Of a stretch of DNA of 64,000 nt, positions 18,003 through 26,757 are shown in pieces. Under the pieces are notes generated by a model. It was given only the letters and a program-made list of their open reading frames with translations, ran no database searches and was not told the DNA's origin. Each line of letters opens with the position of its first letter. Positions within the stretch are counted from its first letter, which is position 1. A program made the translations under genes and the position numbers. The stretch lies in the NCBI GenBank assembly GCA_965216225.1, contig CBDCFF010000021.1, positions 1 to 64,000 of the forward strand, read 5' to 3'. This DNA comes from 3107 sp965216225. GTDB lineage: Bacteria > Pseudomonadota > Alphaproteobacteria > Rhodobacterales > Rhodobacteraceae.

Positions 18003-19121
18003 ATGAGAATGATGAGCGCCATGCAAACCCTGTTGAAACCTTTTCTCGAAGAAACTGCGCCCAGGCGCGGGCTGCCTGCGGCTGCCTACACGGACAGTGA
18101 ATTTTGGAATGTCGAGTGCAATTCCGTTTTCATCCGGAATTGGGTCTGTATCGGATTCGCCCATGAATTGAAGGAAACCGGCGATGTGGCGCCGGTCACC
18201 GTGGCAGGTCACCCGCTGTTGATGGTGCGCAATGGCGAGGAAGAGATCAGGGCGTTCCACAACATCTGCCGCCACCGGTGTCTGACACTTGTCGATGCGC
18301 CCAGGAATGTCGGCAAGCTGATTCGCTGCCCTTACCACGCCTGGGCATATGACCTGAACGGCGCGCTGAAGGCGTCGCCGCATTTCGGCGGCGCCGGCCG
18401 GCAGGATACCGAAGGTTTCGACAGGTCGCGCAACGGATTGGTTCCGGTGCGAACCCATGTCTGGAATGACTGGATATTCGTGAACATTGACGGCGAGGCA
18501 TCGCCCTTCGAGGACTACGCCGGGTCGTTGATCGCACGGCTGGAGGGTGTCGATTGGGAAATGGTCGCCTGCATCGGCATGTTGAATTTCGGCGAGGTCG
18601 CAACGAACTGGAAGTTCGTCATGGAGAACTTCATCGAGCCGTATCATGTGCAGTTCGTTCACAACTCGACCACCGATCAGCCCTTGTCCGACCACCACAC
18701 GATCATCGACGGCAATTGCATGGGCAGCGCCGTTGATCTGGACGAAGAGGTCGGTGCCTCGGGCAGTCTGGCCGTCAGTTCGCGTTATCTGGCGCTCTAT
18801 CCGAATTTCATCCTGGGCCGATACTTCCCGGATCAGATCGGGGTCTATCTCAACATCCCCACCGGCCCGGGCACGATGACACAAAGGCGCGGGCTGTACA
18901 CAACCGAAGGCCGGCAGTTGAGCGCGGCCGGGGTTGAAGGGCTGAAAAAGCTCTGGTGGGACGTTCACAAGGAAGACCATGAAATGGTCGAAAGGTTGCA
19001 GACGGGCCGCGCGTCGCCGGTTTCCGGGGATGGGGGTGTGTTGTCCCCGGTCTGGGAAGACAGCGTCCGCGCCTTTCAGGATCTGGTGGCGCGTGACGTA
19101 GCCGGCCGCAACAACGCCTGA
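18003..19121 (+). CDS. Rieske non-haem iron oxygenase, alpha subunit
   Basis: 372-residue ring-hydroxylating-oxygenase-type protein. The Rieske [2Fe-2S] ligands are C89/H91 (CRHR) and C109/H112 (CPYH). The mononuclear iron site is in the segment from N202 to H220, with H215 and H220 and a glutamate at 212. A glutamate three residues before the first His is the arrangement of the CntA/stachydrine-demethylase/choline-monooxygenase branch, where it bridges the two centres, rather than the aspartate of aromatic dioxygenases. N-demethylation or oxidative cleavage of an amine is therefore the best guess. No reductase gene is adjacent. Several starts (18003, 18009, 18012) are close together. First gene of an apparent operon running to 22667. 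Confidence 0.88.
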   Translation: MRMMSAMQTLLKPFLEETAPRRGLPAAAYTDSEFWNVECNSVFIRNWVCIGFAHELKETGDVAPVTVAGHPLLMVRNGEEEIRAFHNICRHRCLTLVDAPRNVGKLIRCPYHAWAYDLNGALKASPHFGGAGRQDTEGFDRSRNGLVPVRTHVWNDWIFVNIDGEASPFEDYAGSLIARLEGVDWEMVACIGMLNFGEVATNWKFVMENFIEPYHVQFVHNSTTDQPLSDHHTIIDGNCMGSAVDLDEEVGASGSLAVSSRYLALYPNFILGRYFPDQIGVYLNIPTGPGTMTQRRGLYTTEGRQLSAAGVEGLKKLWWDVHKEDHEMVERLQTGRASPVSGDGGVLSPVWEDSVRAFQDLVARDVAGRNNA

Positions 19122-19137
19122 CGCAAGGAAAACCCCG

Positions 19138-19578
19138 ATGGCAGACACTTCCGAAATCTCAAGCGGCTTCCGCCTCGCGCATACGATGATGCGCGTCATG
19201 GACATGGAAAAGTCGCTGGAGTTCTATTGCGGCATTCTGGGGATGAAGGTGCTGCGCCGCACCGATTACTCCGGGGGCAGGTTCACCAACACCTTCATCG
19301 GCTACGGTCCCGAGGCGGAGTTCCCGACGCTGGAACTGACCGCCAACTGGGAGCGGGAAGAGCCCTATGAAAAAGGCAGCGGCTGGGGCCATGTCTGCAT
19401 CGAGACCCCGGATGTCTACAAGGCGTGCGAGGAACTGGCGGCGGCGGGCGTCAACATCACCCGCCCGCCCGGACCGATGAAGAATGGCGTGCGGGTCATC
19501 GCCTTCTGCGAGGACCCGGACGGCTACAGGATCGAACTGAACGAATCCATTCTGAAAAATCTCGCCAGGGAAGGCTGA
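19138..19578 (+). CDS. VOC-superfamily metalloprotein (glyoxalase I-like)
   Basis: 146-residue vicinal-oxygen-chelate protein closely resembling lactoylglutathione lyase: metal ligands H15, E66, H85 and E133 are all present, and the DPDGYRIELNE end is typical. It starts 16 bases after the Rieske gene stop, with AAGGAAAA upstream. In this operon it may handle a 2-oxoaldehyde or another product of the oxygenase rather than housekeeping methylglyoxal (inference from context). Confidence 0.85.
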   Translation: MADTSEISSGFRLAHTMMRVMDMEKSLEFYCGILGMKVLRRTDYSGGRFTNTFIGYGPEAEFPTLELTANWEREEPYEKGSGWGHVCIETPDVYKACEELAAAGVNITRPPGPMKNGVRVIAFCEDPDGYRIELNESILKNLAREG

Positions 19579-19583
19579 CGATC

Positions 19584-19982
19584 ATGGGCAACAAACCGCA
19601 TCTCTTCAAATTCGCCGAGGTCGAGCATCGTTACAAGACGCTGGAGCCGGGCGGCACCTATATCAAACCCTTCGTGACCAGCGCCATCAGCAAAACAATG
19701 TGCGGCGGCATCAACGTGCTCAACGACATCAAGGTGCCCTGGGATCTGACCTGCGACGAGATCATCTATTGCCTGGAAGGCACCTTCCGCCTGGTCTGCA
19801 ATGGAGAAAGCCATGTCTGTAATCCGGGCGACGTTCTATATATCCCGAAGGACAACCATATCTCGTACGAAGCGGATGAGAAATGCGTGATCTTCTACGC
19901 CGCCTATCCGCATGACTGGAAGCAGTTGGCCGGTATCACCGAGGTGCCGGGCATTGATCCGGATGATTTTGTGCCGGGCTGA
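19584..19982 (+). CDS. EutQ-like cupin
   Basis: 132-residue single-domain cupin of the EutQ type: CDEIIYCLEG, GDVLYIPKDNHI and FYAAYPHDW correspond to conserved EutQ blocks. The usual cupin metal-binding His pair of motif 1 is absent, as in EutQ. EutQ acts in ethanolamine use, so the protein may take part in amine metabolism, but the exact role is unknown. It begins 5 bases after the VOC gene. Confidence 0.8.
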   Translation: MGNKPHLFKFAEVEHRYKTLEPGGTYIKPFVTSAISKTMCGGINVLNDIKVPWDLTCDEIIYCLEGTFRLVCNGESHVCNPGDVLYIPKDNHISYEADEKCVIFYAAYPHDWKQLAGITEVPGIDPDDFVPG

Positions 19983-20125
19983 GAAACCGGTCACGCCGAA
20001 GCCGGGCGCCGCAGACCGGACGCCCGGTTGCCGACAAGTGGCGGGGCTGAACCGCCCAAATTCCGGTGCTGCTGCAATCCGGTCATGGAGGAGCGCGCAG
20101 CGGTGTTCAGACAAGAGGAAGCCAA

Positions 20126-21565
20126 ATGCCCAGGGACGACACGAACGGTAAAATCTACCATGAGAGCTTTCGGGACGCGGTAGAGCGTAACCGGCCCAAA
20201 ATCCCCGAGGTCAGGAAGCGGCTGGAAGAGGCGGGCGTCAGGTATGTGATGGGCGCCTGGATCGACCTGCACGGCATCCCCAAGACCAAACCGGCGCCGA
20301 TGAGTGATTTCGAGCGGCTGTGCCTGGGCAAGGGACCGCAATTCGCGGTGCATTCGATCTCTTATGTGCCGGAACTCAGCCCCGCCGACAGCGATCAGGT
20401 GGTGGTGCCGGATCTTGACGCCGTGTACATCTGTCCTTGGGACACCTCGATGGCGATCATCTTCTCGGACCTCTACTGGGAAGATGCCCCTTATAACGTC
20501 TGCCCGCGCCAGGCGCTGAAACGCGCGATGCAGGAGGCTGCCCAGGAGGGGTATACCGGCTATGCCGGGGTCGAGCCCGAGTTCATCGTCATGAAATACG
20601 ACGAGAACGGCCTGCCCGTGAAAGCGTTCGACGACGATCCGGCAGACGGTCTGCGCCCGCGCCGTCAGGCCTTTGGCTACGACGTGGAATATTCGATCGA
20701 CTCCATGCCCTTCCTCAAGGACATGATCGACATCACCGAAGGGTTGGGCTGGAACCTGCATGACGTGGTGGCCGAAGGCGCCTATTCGCAGTTCGAACTG
20801 GATTTCCACTATACCAACATGCTGGAAATGTCCGACCGTCTGGCGTTTCTGCGCATCGTGCTGAAAGAAGTGGCCAAGAAACACGGCATGTTCGTGACCT
20901 TCATGCCGAAACCCACCGTGGGCGACTGGCGCTCGGGCGCGCACATCAACATGTCGATGCAGCATGAAAGCCGCCCCGGCGAGAACATCTTCGAGACCCC
21001 CGGCGGCGAATGGAGCGACGAGTCCCGCCATGCGGTCGGCGGCCTCATGAAACACGCCGAGGCGATCACCGCGATCACCTGTCCGACCGTGAACTCGTAT
21101 AACGGGCTGGTGTCGCGCGTGGGCGGTTTCGAAGGTGGCACCGTCACCTGGGCGCCGACGAACATCACCTACGGCTACAACAACCGTTCGGCCCAGTTCC
21201 GTCTGCCGCAAAGTCGCCGCTGCATCGAAAACCGCGCCTGCGACATGACCATGAACGTCTATCTGGCCATGGCCATGCATCTGGCTTGCGCCGTGCATGG
21301 GATCAGGAACAGGATCGACCCCGGCAAGCCGACCGACTTCGACCTCTATTCCAGGACCGGGGCCGAACTGACCGAACTGGGTATCCGCCGTCTGCCGCGT
21401 ACACTGTTCAACGCCATTGAGGCCCTGCGCCACGACAAGATGGCTGAACACGTCATGGGCCCGGTCATGCGCAAGTCGTATCTGGAATACAAGAACGACG
21501 AATGGGAACGCTATCACCAGTCGGTCACCGATTGGGAAGTGCAGGAATACCTGCGGCTTTATTGA
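20126..21565 (+). CDS. glnT: Glutamine-synthetase homologue, GlnT (type III) family
   Basis: 479-residue member of the glutamine synthetase superfamily of the GlnT kind first described in rhizobia (HGIPKTKPAPMSDF near residue 50, EPEFIVM near 156, GAHINMSMQ near 274, RSAQFRLPQ near 356). These blocks supply the metal, ATP and glutamate sites. Members of this family include true glutamine synthetases and gamma-glutamyl-amide ligases that tag alkylamines. Clustering with a Rieske oxygenase argues for the second role here. Start ATG 20126 has AAGAGGAA 6 bases upstream. The 143-bp gap before it could hold an internal promoter. Confidence 0.88.
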   Translation: MPRDDTNGKIYHESFRDAVERNRPKIPEVRKRLEEAGVRYVMGAWIDLHGIPKTKPAPMSDFERLCLGKGPQFAVHSISYVPELSPADSDQVVVPDLDAVYICPWDTSMAIIFSDLYWEDAPYNVCPRQALKRAMQEAAQEGYTGYAGVEPEFIVMKYDENGLPVKAFDDDPADGLRPRRQAFGYDVEYSIDSMPFLKDMIDITEGLGWNLHDVVAEGAYSQFELDFHYTNMLEMSDRLAFLRIVLKEVAKKHGMFVTFMPKPTVGDWRSGAHINMSMQHESRPGENIFETPGGEWSDESRHAVGGLMKHAEAITAITCPTVNSYNGLVSRVGGFEGGTVTWAPTNITYGYNNRSAQFRLPQSRRCIENRACDMTMNVYLAMAMHLACAVHGIRNRIDPGKPTDFDLYSRTGAELTELGIRRLPRTLFNAIEALRHDKMAEHVMGPVMRKSYLEYKNDEWERYHQSVTDWEVQEYLRLY

Positions 21566-21650
21566 CGCCTGGGCATTCGGGTCGCCCGTGCATGTTTCCG
21601 GGCCGCGCGTGTGATTCAGATACAGGGAATTGCGCCAAGGAGAGACGGCC

Positions 21651-22667
21651 ATGCCGGACGCATTCGAGTTCTTCGATCTGGGAGATTTCCCGCTTCTGTC
21701 GGGAGAGATCCTGAAAGACGCCAGACTTGCCTGTCACACCTGCGGCACGCTCTCGCCTGCGCGCGACAACGTGATTGTCCTGCCGACCTTCTACACTGGC
21801 ACCAACTCGCGCAATGAGGGCTTCTTCGGACCCGGACGCGCCATCGACCCCGCGCGCCATTTCATCATTAGCCCGAACCTGTTCGGAAATGGCCGCTCGT
21901 CGTCGCCGTCGAACACCCCCGCGCCGCAGGACGGGCCGCGCTTTCCGCTGGTGCAGATGTGGGACAACATCACCGCACAGCACCGGCTGATCCATGAACA
22001 TCTGGGCATCGAAAAAATCGCCCTTGTCGCGGGCTGGTCCATGGCCGGGTGCCAGTCTTATCAATGGGCGGCGCAATACCCGGACATGGTCGAGGCGATC
22101 CTTCCTTTCTGCGCCTCGGCCCGAACCTCGCCGCATAATTTTGTCTTCCTCGAAGGGGTCAAGGCAGCGCTTTGCGCCGATCAGGCCTGGAATGGCGGTG
22201 ATTACGACAGCCCGCCGGTCGCCGGGCTCAGGGCCTTTGGCCGGGTTTATGCCGGATGGGCCTTTTCGCAAACCTTCTATCGCGAGGGCCTCTATCGCGA
22301 GCTGGGTTTCGAGACCATCGAGGATCTTCTGGTCGATTGGGAGGTCGATCATGCCGAGGGATGGGATGCCAACGATCTGCTGGCCAAACTGGCCACCTGG
22401 CAGGCGGGTGATATCTCGGCCGGGCCGCTTTACAACGGCGATTTCAAGGCCGCCCTCGGGGCGATCACGGCACGCGCCATTCTGATGCCCTGCACGCAGG
22501 ATCTTTATTTCCCGCCCGAGGACAATGAAATCGAGGCCCGGCACATGCCGAACGCCCGGTTCCGGCCTTACGCATCACCCTGGGGCCATTGCGCCGCCAA
22601 CCCGGGCAATGATGCCGGTTTCACCGCCGCGCTGGACGCCGGCATTCGCCGGCTTCTGGAGGAGTGA
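21651..22667 (+). CDS. Alpha/beta hydrolase, MetX (homoserine acetyltransferase)-like
   Basis: 338 residues. Nucleophile elbow GWSMAG with S130, Asp in CTQDLYF near residue 285 and His in WGHCA near 313 complete the triad. The fold is that of homoserine O-acetyltransferase, but substrate residues and context differ from a methionine gene; metZ, the methionine enzyme of this window, lies elsewhere. It could hydrolyse an ester or amide, or transfer an acyl group, in the Rieske pathway. Start ATG 21651 with AAGGAGAG 8 bases upstream. Confidence 0.82.
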   Translation: MPDAFEFFDLGDFPLLSGEILKDARLACHTCGTLSPARDNVIVLPTFYTGTNSRNEGFFGPGRAIDPARHFIISPNLFGNGRSSSPSNTPAPQDGPRFPLVQMWDNITAQHRLIHEHLGIEKIALVAGWSMAGCQSYQWAAQYPDMVEAILPFCASARTSPHNFVFLEGVKAALCADQAWNGGDYDSPPVAGLRAFGRVYAGWAFSQTFYREGLYRELGFETIEDLLVDWEVDHAEGWDANDLLAKLATWQAGDISAGPLYNGDFKAALGAITARAILMPCTQDLYFPPEDNEIEARHMPNARFRPYASPWGHCAANPGNDAGFTAALDAGIRRLLEE

Positions 22668-22859
22668 AGGTGCATTCAGGGCCTGGCAAGCCGGCACAAG
22701 TTCCAGAGGCACCGGACAGGGTTTGAAGCCATGCCATGTGGAAATGCCGGTCGGGACACGGATTTCGATTTGATGTTTCCCGCCCCGGACCGGTATGATC
22801 AACACCTCACATATCGGGTCACGAGCCCGTTTGCGGACAAGAAACGACAGGGACCGGAT

Positions 22860-23369
22860 GTGAGCATACCGCGCAAGCCAGAGCCGGAAAAGGCGACACG
22901 CCAGAGGGGCACTCATTCTGTTGAAGAGCCGTTGAACAGCGAGATCGTTCGGATGCTGGAGGAAGATGGGCGGATGCCGTTTTCCGAAATCGCCCAGAAG
23001 CTCAATATCTCGGAAGGCACGGTCCGCAACCGGGTCAACGGCATGAAGGATGCCGGGCTGTTGCGGATCGTGGCCATCACGGACCCGTCCGCGTCCGAAT
23101 ACAAGGCGGATGCGATGATCCGCCTCAAGGTAGCACCGGGCGTAACCCCCAAAAGCGTGGCCGAGCGGCTTGGCGCAGTATCCAGCGTCGTTTACATCCT
23201 GTGGGTGACGGGGCGTTACGATCTGTTGGTCGAACTGGTCTGCGACGAGCCGGGCGATCTTGCGGTCTTTCTTGAAAAACATGTCCACGGCGTAGAGGAC
23301 ATCGTGGATGCCGAGGTGATGCTGGGGCTGAAGAACTACAAGAACCAGTTCCTCCTCAAGCGCAACTGA
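22860..23369 (+). CDS. Lrp/AsnC-family transcriptional regulator
   Basis: Winged-helix HTH (PFSEIAQKLNISEGTVRNRV) followed by a RAM/AsnC ligand-binding domain (AVSSVVYILWVTGRYDLLVEL). Such regulators sense amino acids or related amines and usually control neighbouring catabolic genes, so it is the likely regulator of the 18003-22667 operon. I chose the GTG at 22860 (ACAGGGA upstream, protein 169 residues). An in-frame ATG at 22731 would add 43 residues of unconserved appearance. Confidence 0.87.
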   Translation: MSIPRKPEPEKATRQRGTHSVEEPLNSEIVRMLEEDGRMPFSEIAQKLNISEGTVRNRVNGMKDAGLLRIVAITDPSASEYKADAMIRLKVAPGVTPKSVAERLGAVSSVVYILWVTGRYDLLVELVCDEPGDLAVFLEKHVHGVEDIVDAEVMLGLKNYKNQFLLKRN

Positions 23370-23401
23370 GAGCAGCGCCGCCCCTCTGGAGGCTGGCACG
23401 C

Positions 23402-23738
23402 ATGGTAAAGCCCTGTTCGAATGATCTTCGGGAACGTGCAGCAGCGGCTGTTGTTTCCGGCGAGACGGCGCGTGTTGTGGCTGCCCGTTTCCCGGTGGCT
23501 GTTTCTTCGGTGATCAAGTGGCGCCAGCAATATCGCGAGACTGGCAGCGTGGCGCCTGGCAAGATGGGTGGCCACCGCAGGATTATCCTTGAACCCCACC
23601 GTGAATCCCACCGTGATTTTATCCTGGAGCAGATCAACCGCACGCCGCACCTGACGCTGCATGGTCTGAAAGACATGCCGGCGAAGCGGGGCGTCAAGGT
23701 GTCCCGCAATGCGGTCTGGCACTTCATGCGCGCGAGGG
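23402..23738 (+). pseudogene. IS630-family transposase, N-terminal fragment (copy 2)
   Basis: Same HTH half as IS630 copy 1 (MVKPCSNDLRERA...), with a 9-bp duplication that inserts three residues (EPHRESHRDF). It ends at 23738 where IS256-B begins. The DDE half is missing. Confidence 0.9.
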
Positions 23739-25076
23739 GAGTGTCCTGAATTCTGTGTATCTGTCCCGGTCCATGGGGGTTTCAAATACAGTCACGCATT
23801 GAAGCGCTCGTCGAACATAATAGCGAACTGGTTGCGGGCTGCAAACCATTCCCGAACATTCCTGCCGCCTTTCTCGAAGTTGCGGATGGCCAGATAGATC
23901 AGCTTTGTTGCGGCCTGATCGGTCGGGAACGATCCGCAGGTCTTGATTGATTTGCGGATCACCCGGTTCAGGCTCTCGATGGCGTTGGTGGTGTAGATGA
24001 TCTTTCGGATCGCCGGATCGAAGGCGAAGAACGGGATTACTTCCTGCCATGCCCGTCGCCAGGCCGGGGCGATGGAGGCGTATTTACCGGCCCATTTCTC
24101 CTCGAATGCGTCCAGTTCATCGGCGGCCTGATCGGCGGTGGCGGCGCTGTAAATCCGGCGCAGATCGGCGGCCACTGCCTTGCGGTCTTTCCATAACTTC
24201 TGCGAGCAGAAGTTCAGGGAATGGCGCACCAGGTGGACAATGCAGGTTTGCACCGTGGTCTGCGCAAAGGCGGCGGTGATCGCCTCCGGGAAGCCTTTGA
24301 GCCCGTCAACGACGGCGATCAGAATGTCCTGGACACCCCGGTTCTTCAGCTCGTTCATCACCGACAACCAGAATTTGGCCCCCTCGTTATCAGCGATCCG
24401 CAGGCCCGGGACCTCGCGCACGCCGTCCCGGCTGACCCCCAGGGCGATGTAGACGGCCTTGTTCTTCACCATGCGGCTGTCGGCGTCGCGGATCTTCACC
24501 CGCAGCGCGTCGAAGATCACGATCGGATACATCCGCTCCAGCGCCCGGCTTTGCCAGTCGCGCACCTCGTCGAGCACGGCGTCGGTGACGCGGCTGATCA
24601 AATCCGGCGAGACCAGCAGACCGTAGATATCCTCAAGATGGGCGCGGATGTCGCGGACGGTCAGTCCGGCGGCATAGAGGCCGATGATCCTGTCATCCAT
24701 CCCGTCGATCCGGGTCTGGCCCTTCTTCACCAGTTCGGGTTCAAAACTGCCATCCCGATCACGGGGCACGGAAATCGGCGCCTCGCCGATCTGGCCCTTC
24801 AGGCGCTTGCCGGCTGTGCCGTTGCGCCGATTGGACTGACCCGGAGGTGCATCCTTGCCTTCTTCATAGCCCGGATGCGTGGTCAGTTCGGCCCCAAGCA
24901 TCCGCTCCATCAGTTTGATCCTGAGCTCTTTCAGCAGCCCGGTATCGCCAGGCAGGTCTTCAGGCCGCTCGCAGCCTTCCAGAAGTTCGTCCAGAAGTTC
25001 CCTGGATATCGTCATCGTCATGGCTCCTCTCTCAAAGCATGGAACAGATCACGGATACACAGAGGATCGGACACTC
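23739..25076 (-). mobile_element. IS256-family element, type B (complete)
   Basis: 1338-bp element with inverted ends GAGTGTCC...CTGTGTATC at 23739 and, inverted, ending at 25076. Left flank is an IS630 fragment, right flank an IS256-A end. The flanks share no 8-9 bp duplication, so sequence next to the element has been lost or rearranged. Confidence 0.92.
23792..25021 (-). CDS. IS256-family transposase, type B
   Basis: Intact 409-residue DDE transposase of the IS256/mutator family (VIFDALRVKIRD, AVVDGLKGFPEAI, TTNAIESLNRVIRK). Different from type A, with only distant similarity. It has GAGGAGCC just upstream of the ATG at 25021. It looks active. A truncated second copy lies at 57213-57666. 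Confidence 0.95.
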   Translation of the reverse strand: MTMTISRELLDELLEGCERPEDLPGDTGLLKELRIKLMERMLGAELTTHPGYEEGKDAPPGQSNRRNGTAGKRLKGQIGEAPISVPRDRDGSFEPELVKKGQTRIDGMDDRIIGLYAAGLTVRDIRAHLEDIYGLLVSPDLISRVTDAVLDEVRDWQSRALERMYPIVIFDALRVKIRDADSRMVKNKAVYIALGVSRDGVREVPGLRIADNEGAKFWLSVMNELKNRGVQDILIAVVDGLKGFPEAITAAFAQTTVQTCIVHLVRHSLNFCSQKLWKDRKAVAADLRRIYSAATADQAADELDAFEEKWAGKYASIAPAWRRAWQEVIPFFAFDPAIRKIIYTTNAIESLNRVIRKSIKTCGSFPTDQAATKLIYLAIRNFEKGGRNVREWFAARNQFAIMFDERFNA

Positions 25077-25122
25077 TCTATGCCGCCCATCAGGGGCCAT
25101 CACCAACTTTCAACTATATCTC
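25077..25122 (-). mobile_element. IS256-A right-end remnant
   Basis: 46 bp that closely match the outer right end of IS256-A (compare 54000-54043), including CATCACCAACTTTC of the inverted repeat. It is cut on its inner side by IS256-B. It shows that a further IS256-A copy once stood here. Confidence 0.85.
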
Positions 25123-25670
25123 TCAAAGCGCGGACAACCTGTCGAAACACGCAAGCGGCTCCTGGCGCGGATCAAAGCGCACGGAAAGCTCGGGACGGCA
25201 GACATGTTTGCGAGCATGGATAGCGAACCCGGGGAACCGCCGGATCGCCGGACAACAGAGCGGGAAAGCCGGGTCAAGCAGACCATCGCAACCGATGCCA
25301 CACTGCTCGAAACCACGGCCATCCTGCGCTCCGGTCCGGGGATCGGTCCGGTCGCCAGCACGATGCTGATCGCCTAAATGCCCGAACCTGGCCGGATCAC
25401 GGGCGAACAGGCCGCCGCCTTGACCGGGCGTGCGCCAATCGCCCATGACAGCGGCGCCTTGCGCGGGAAACCGGCCATTGGCGGTGGCGCGCCTGTTGCG
25501 GCAGGTGATGTTCCAAGCCGCATTGGCTGCCGCTCATCACAACCCGGTTCCGGGGGCTTTCGCAGATTGTCTCCGCCTGGCGGGAAAGCCGCGCAAGGTC
25601 ATCATCACGGCGACCGCGCGCAAGCGCGCTCTGCAAATCAAGGCAAAAACGGGCTTCGCTGACCGCTTGA
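25123..25670 (+). pseudogene. IS110-family transposase, C-terminal fragment
   Basis: Reads KRLLARIKAHGKLGTADMF..., then ILRSGPGIGPVASTMLIA followed by a stop (25375-25377) where a Glu codon is expected, then MPEPGRITGEQAAALTG and, after a frameshift near 25490, the rest of the Transposase_20 domain. Its end overlaps the 3' end of bolA on the other strand. Confidence 0.82.
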
Positions 25671-25940
25671 GGAAGACAGTTGCCGGCCCCCGACCTCCAG
25701 CGCCAGTGCGTGAATACGGCCCATGATTTCCGGCCCCAGCGCCCCATGCACCGCCCGGTGCCTGGCGATCCGGCTCTGATCCGCGAAAACGCCTGCCCGG
25801 ATCACCACCCGGAAATGACTCTCGCCGCTGCCATCATCCCCGGCATGGCCGTGATGGGCGGCGCTTTCATTGATCACCTCCAGCACCTCCGGCCGAAACG
25901 CTGTCTCCAGCCTTGCGCGAATTTCTTCCGCCACGCCCAT
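25638..25940 (-). CDS. bolA: BolA-family protein with altered C-terminus
   Basis: BolA proteins partner monothiol glutaredoxins and take part in iron-sulphur and redox regulation. Residues 1-84 are a normal BolA domain, with the invariant His region (AHHGHAG) and the RHRAVH...IHALALEV end. The last 15 or so residues (GRQLSSSSGQRSPFLP) are read from the IS110 remnant and replace the usual short tail. The fold should survive. Divergent from the J-domain gene, an arrangement common in Rhodobacterales. Confidence 0.88.
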   Translation of the reverse strand: MGVAEEIRARLETAFRPEVLEVINESAAHHGHAGDDGSGESHFRVVIRAGVFADQSRIARHRAVHGALGPEIMGRIHALALEVGGRQLSSSSGQRSPFLP

Positions 25941-26024
25941 TTTGCAATCTTTCCCCTTCACACCCCGGCACAAAGCACTACACTCTTCGCTCCGAGTCGA
26001 AAAGTCGTATCGAAGGTCTTTGTG

Positions 26025-26651
26025 ATGCAGAAGGATGATCCATTCGGGTTCGACATGTCGGTGTCGTCGGCCAAGAAGAAAAAACCGCGCGGACGAAGGG
26101 GAATGTCCGGGGCTTTCGAATCCTCGACACGCCGGTGCCAGCACGACGAATGCGCGGAGGCCGGCAAATACCGCGCCCCCAAATCCCCGGATCAACTGGA
26201 AGAGTTCTTCTGGTTCTGCAAGGATCACGTCCGCGAATACAATCTGAAATGGAACTTCTTCAACGGCGCCAGCGAGGAGGATATGGAAAAACAGATCCAG
26301 TCCGACCGGGTCTGGAACCGCGACACCATGCCGTTCAGGAAAAGCGCCGAGGAACGCGCCTGGGAACGGCTGGGCATCAATGACGCGCACGAGGCTCTGG
26401 GCGCCAACGCCACGCAGAACCCCGGCAAATCAATCACCGGCAGCCGCCGCCTGCCACCCACCGAACGCCGCGCACTGGAAATTCTGGAAGCCGGGGATCA
26501 CTGGAACAGGGCCGAGATACGCAAGCAATACAAGGCCCTGATCAAGATCCTGCACCCGGACATGAATGGCGGCGACCGGTCACAGGAAGAGCAGTTGCAG
26601 GAAGTCGTCTGGGCCTGGGATCAGGTCAAGGAAAGCCGCAGCTTCAGATAA
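26025..26651 (+). CDS. J-domain protein
   Basis: 208 residues with a C-terminal J domain: helix II (WNRAEIRKQYKALIKIL) then the diagnostic HPD (LHPDMNGGD) near residue 188. It should stimulate an Hsp70 ATPase. The N-terminal 130 residues hold a CxxxxC-containing domain (RCQHDECAEAGKYRAP, WFCKDHVREYN) conserved in Rhodobacterales homologues. Start ATG 26025. Confidence 0.9.
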   Translation: MQKDDPFGFDMSVSSAKKKKPRGRRGMSGAFESSTRRCQHDECAEAGKYRAPKSPDQLEEFFWFCKDHVREYNLKWNFFNGASEEDMEKQIQSDRVWNRDTMPFRKSAEERAWERLGINDAHEALGANATQNPGKSITGSRRLPPTERRALEILEAGDHWNRAEIRKQYKALIKILHPDMNGGDRSQEEQLQEVVWAWDQVKESRSFR

Positions 26652-26757
26652 CGCGCCAGATGCGACGTTGCGGGCTGCTGTCCGGCATCTTCGGTGGCCG
26701 CACTGACGCCCGTGCGCGCCCGCCCGAATGCGCCCGAATTGAATGCGCAAATTCCGG

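Noticed and set aside
17437..25670. Catabolic operon as the cargo of a split IS110
   Set aside because: IS110 fragments flank the operon on both sides, but they belong to different IS110 types and cannot be halves of one element.
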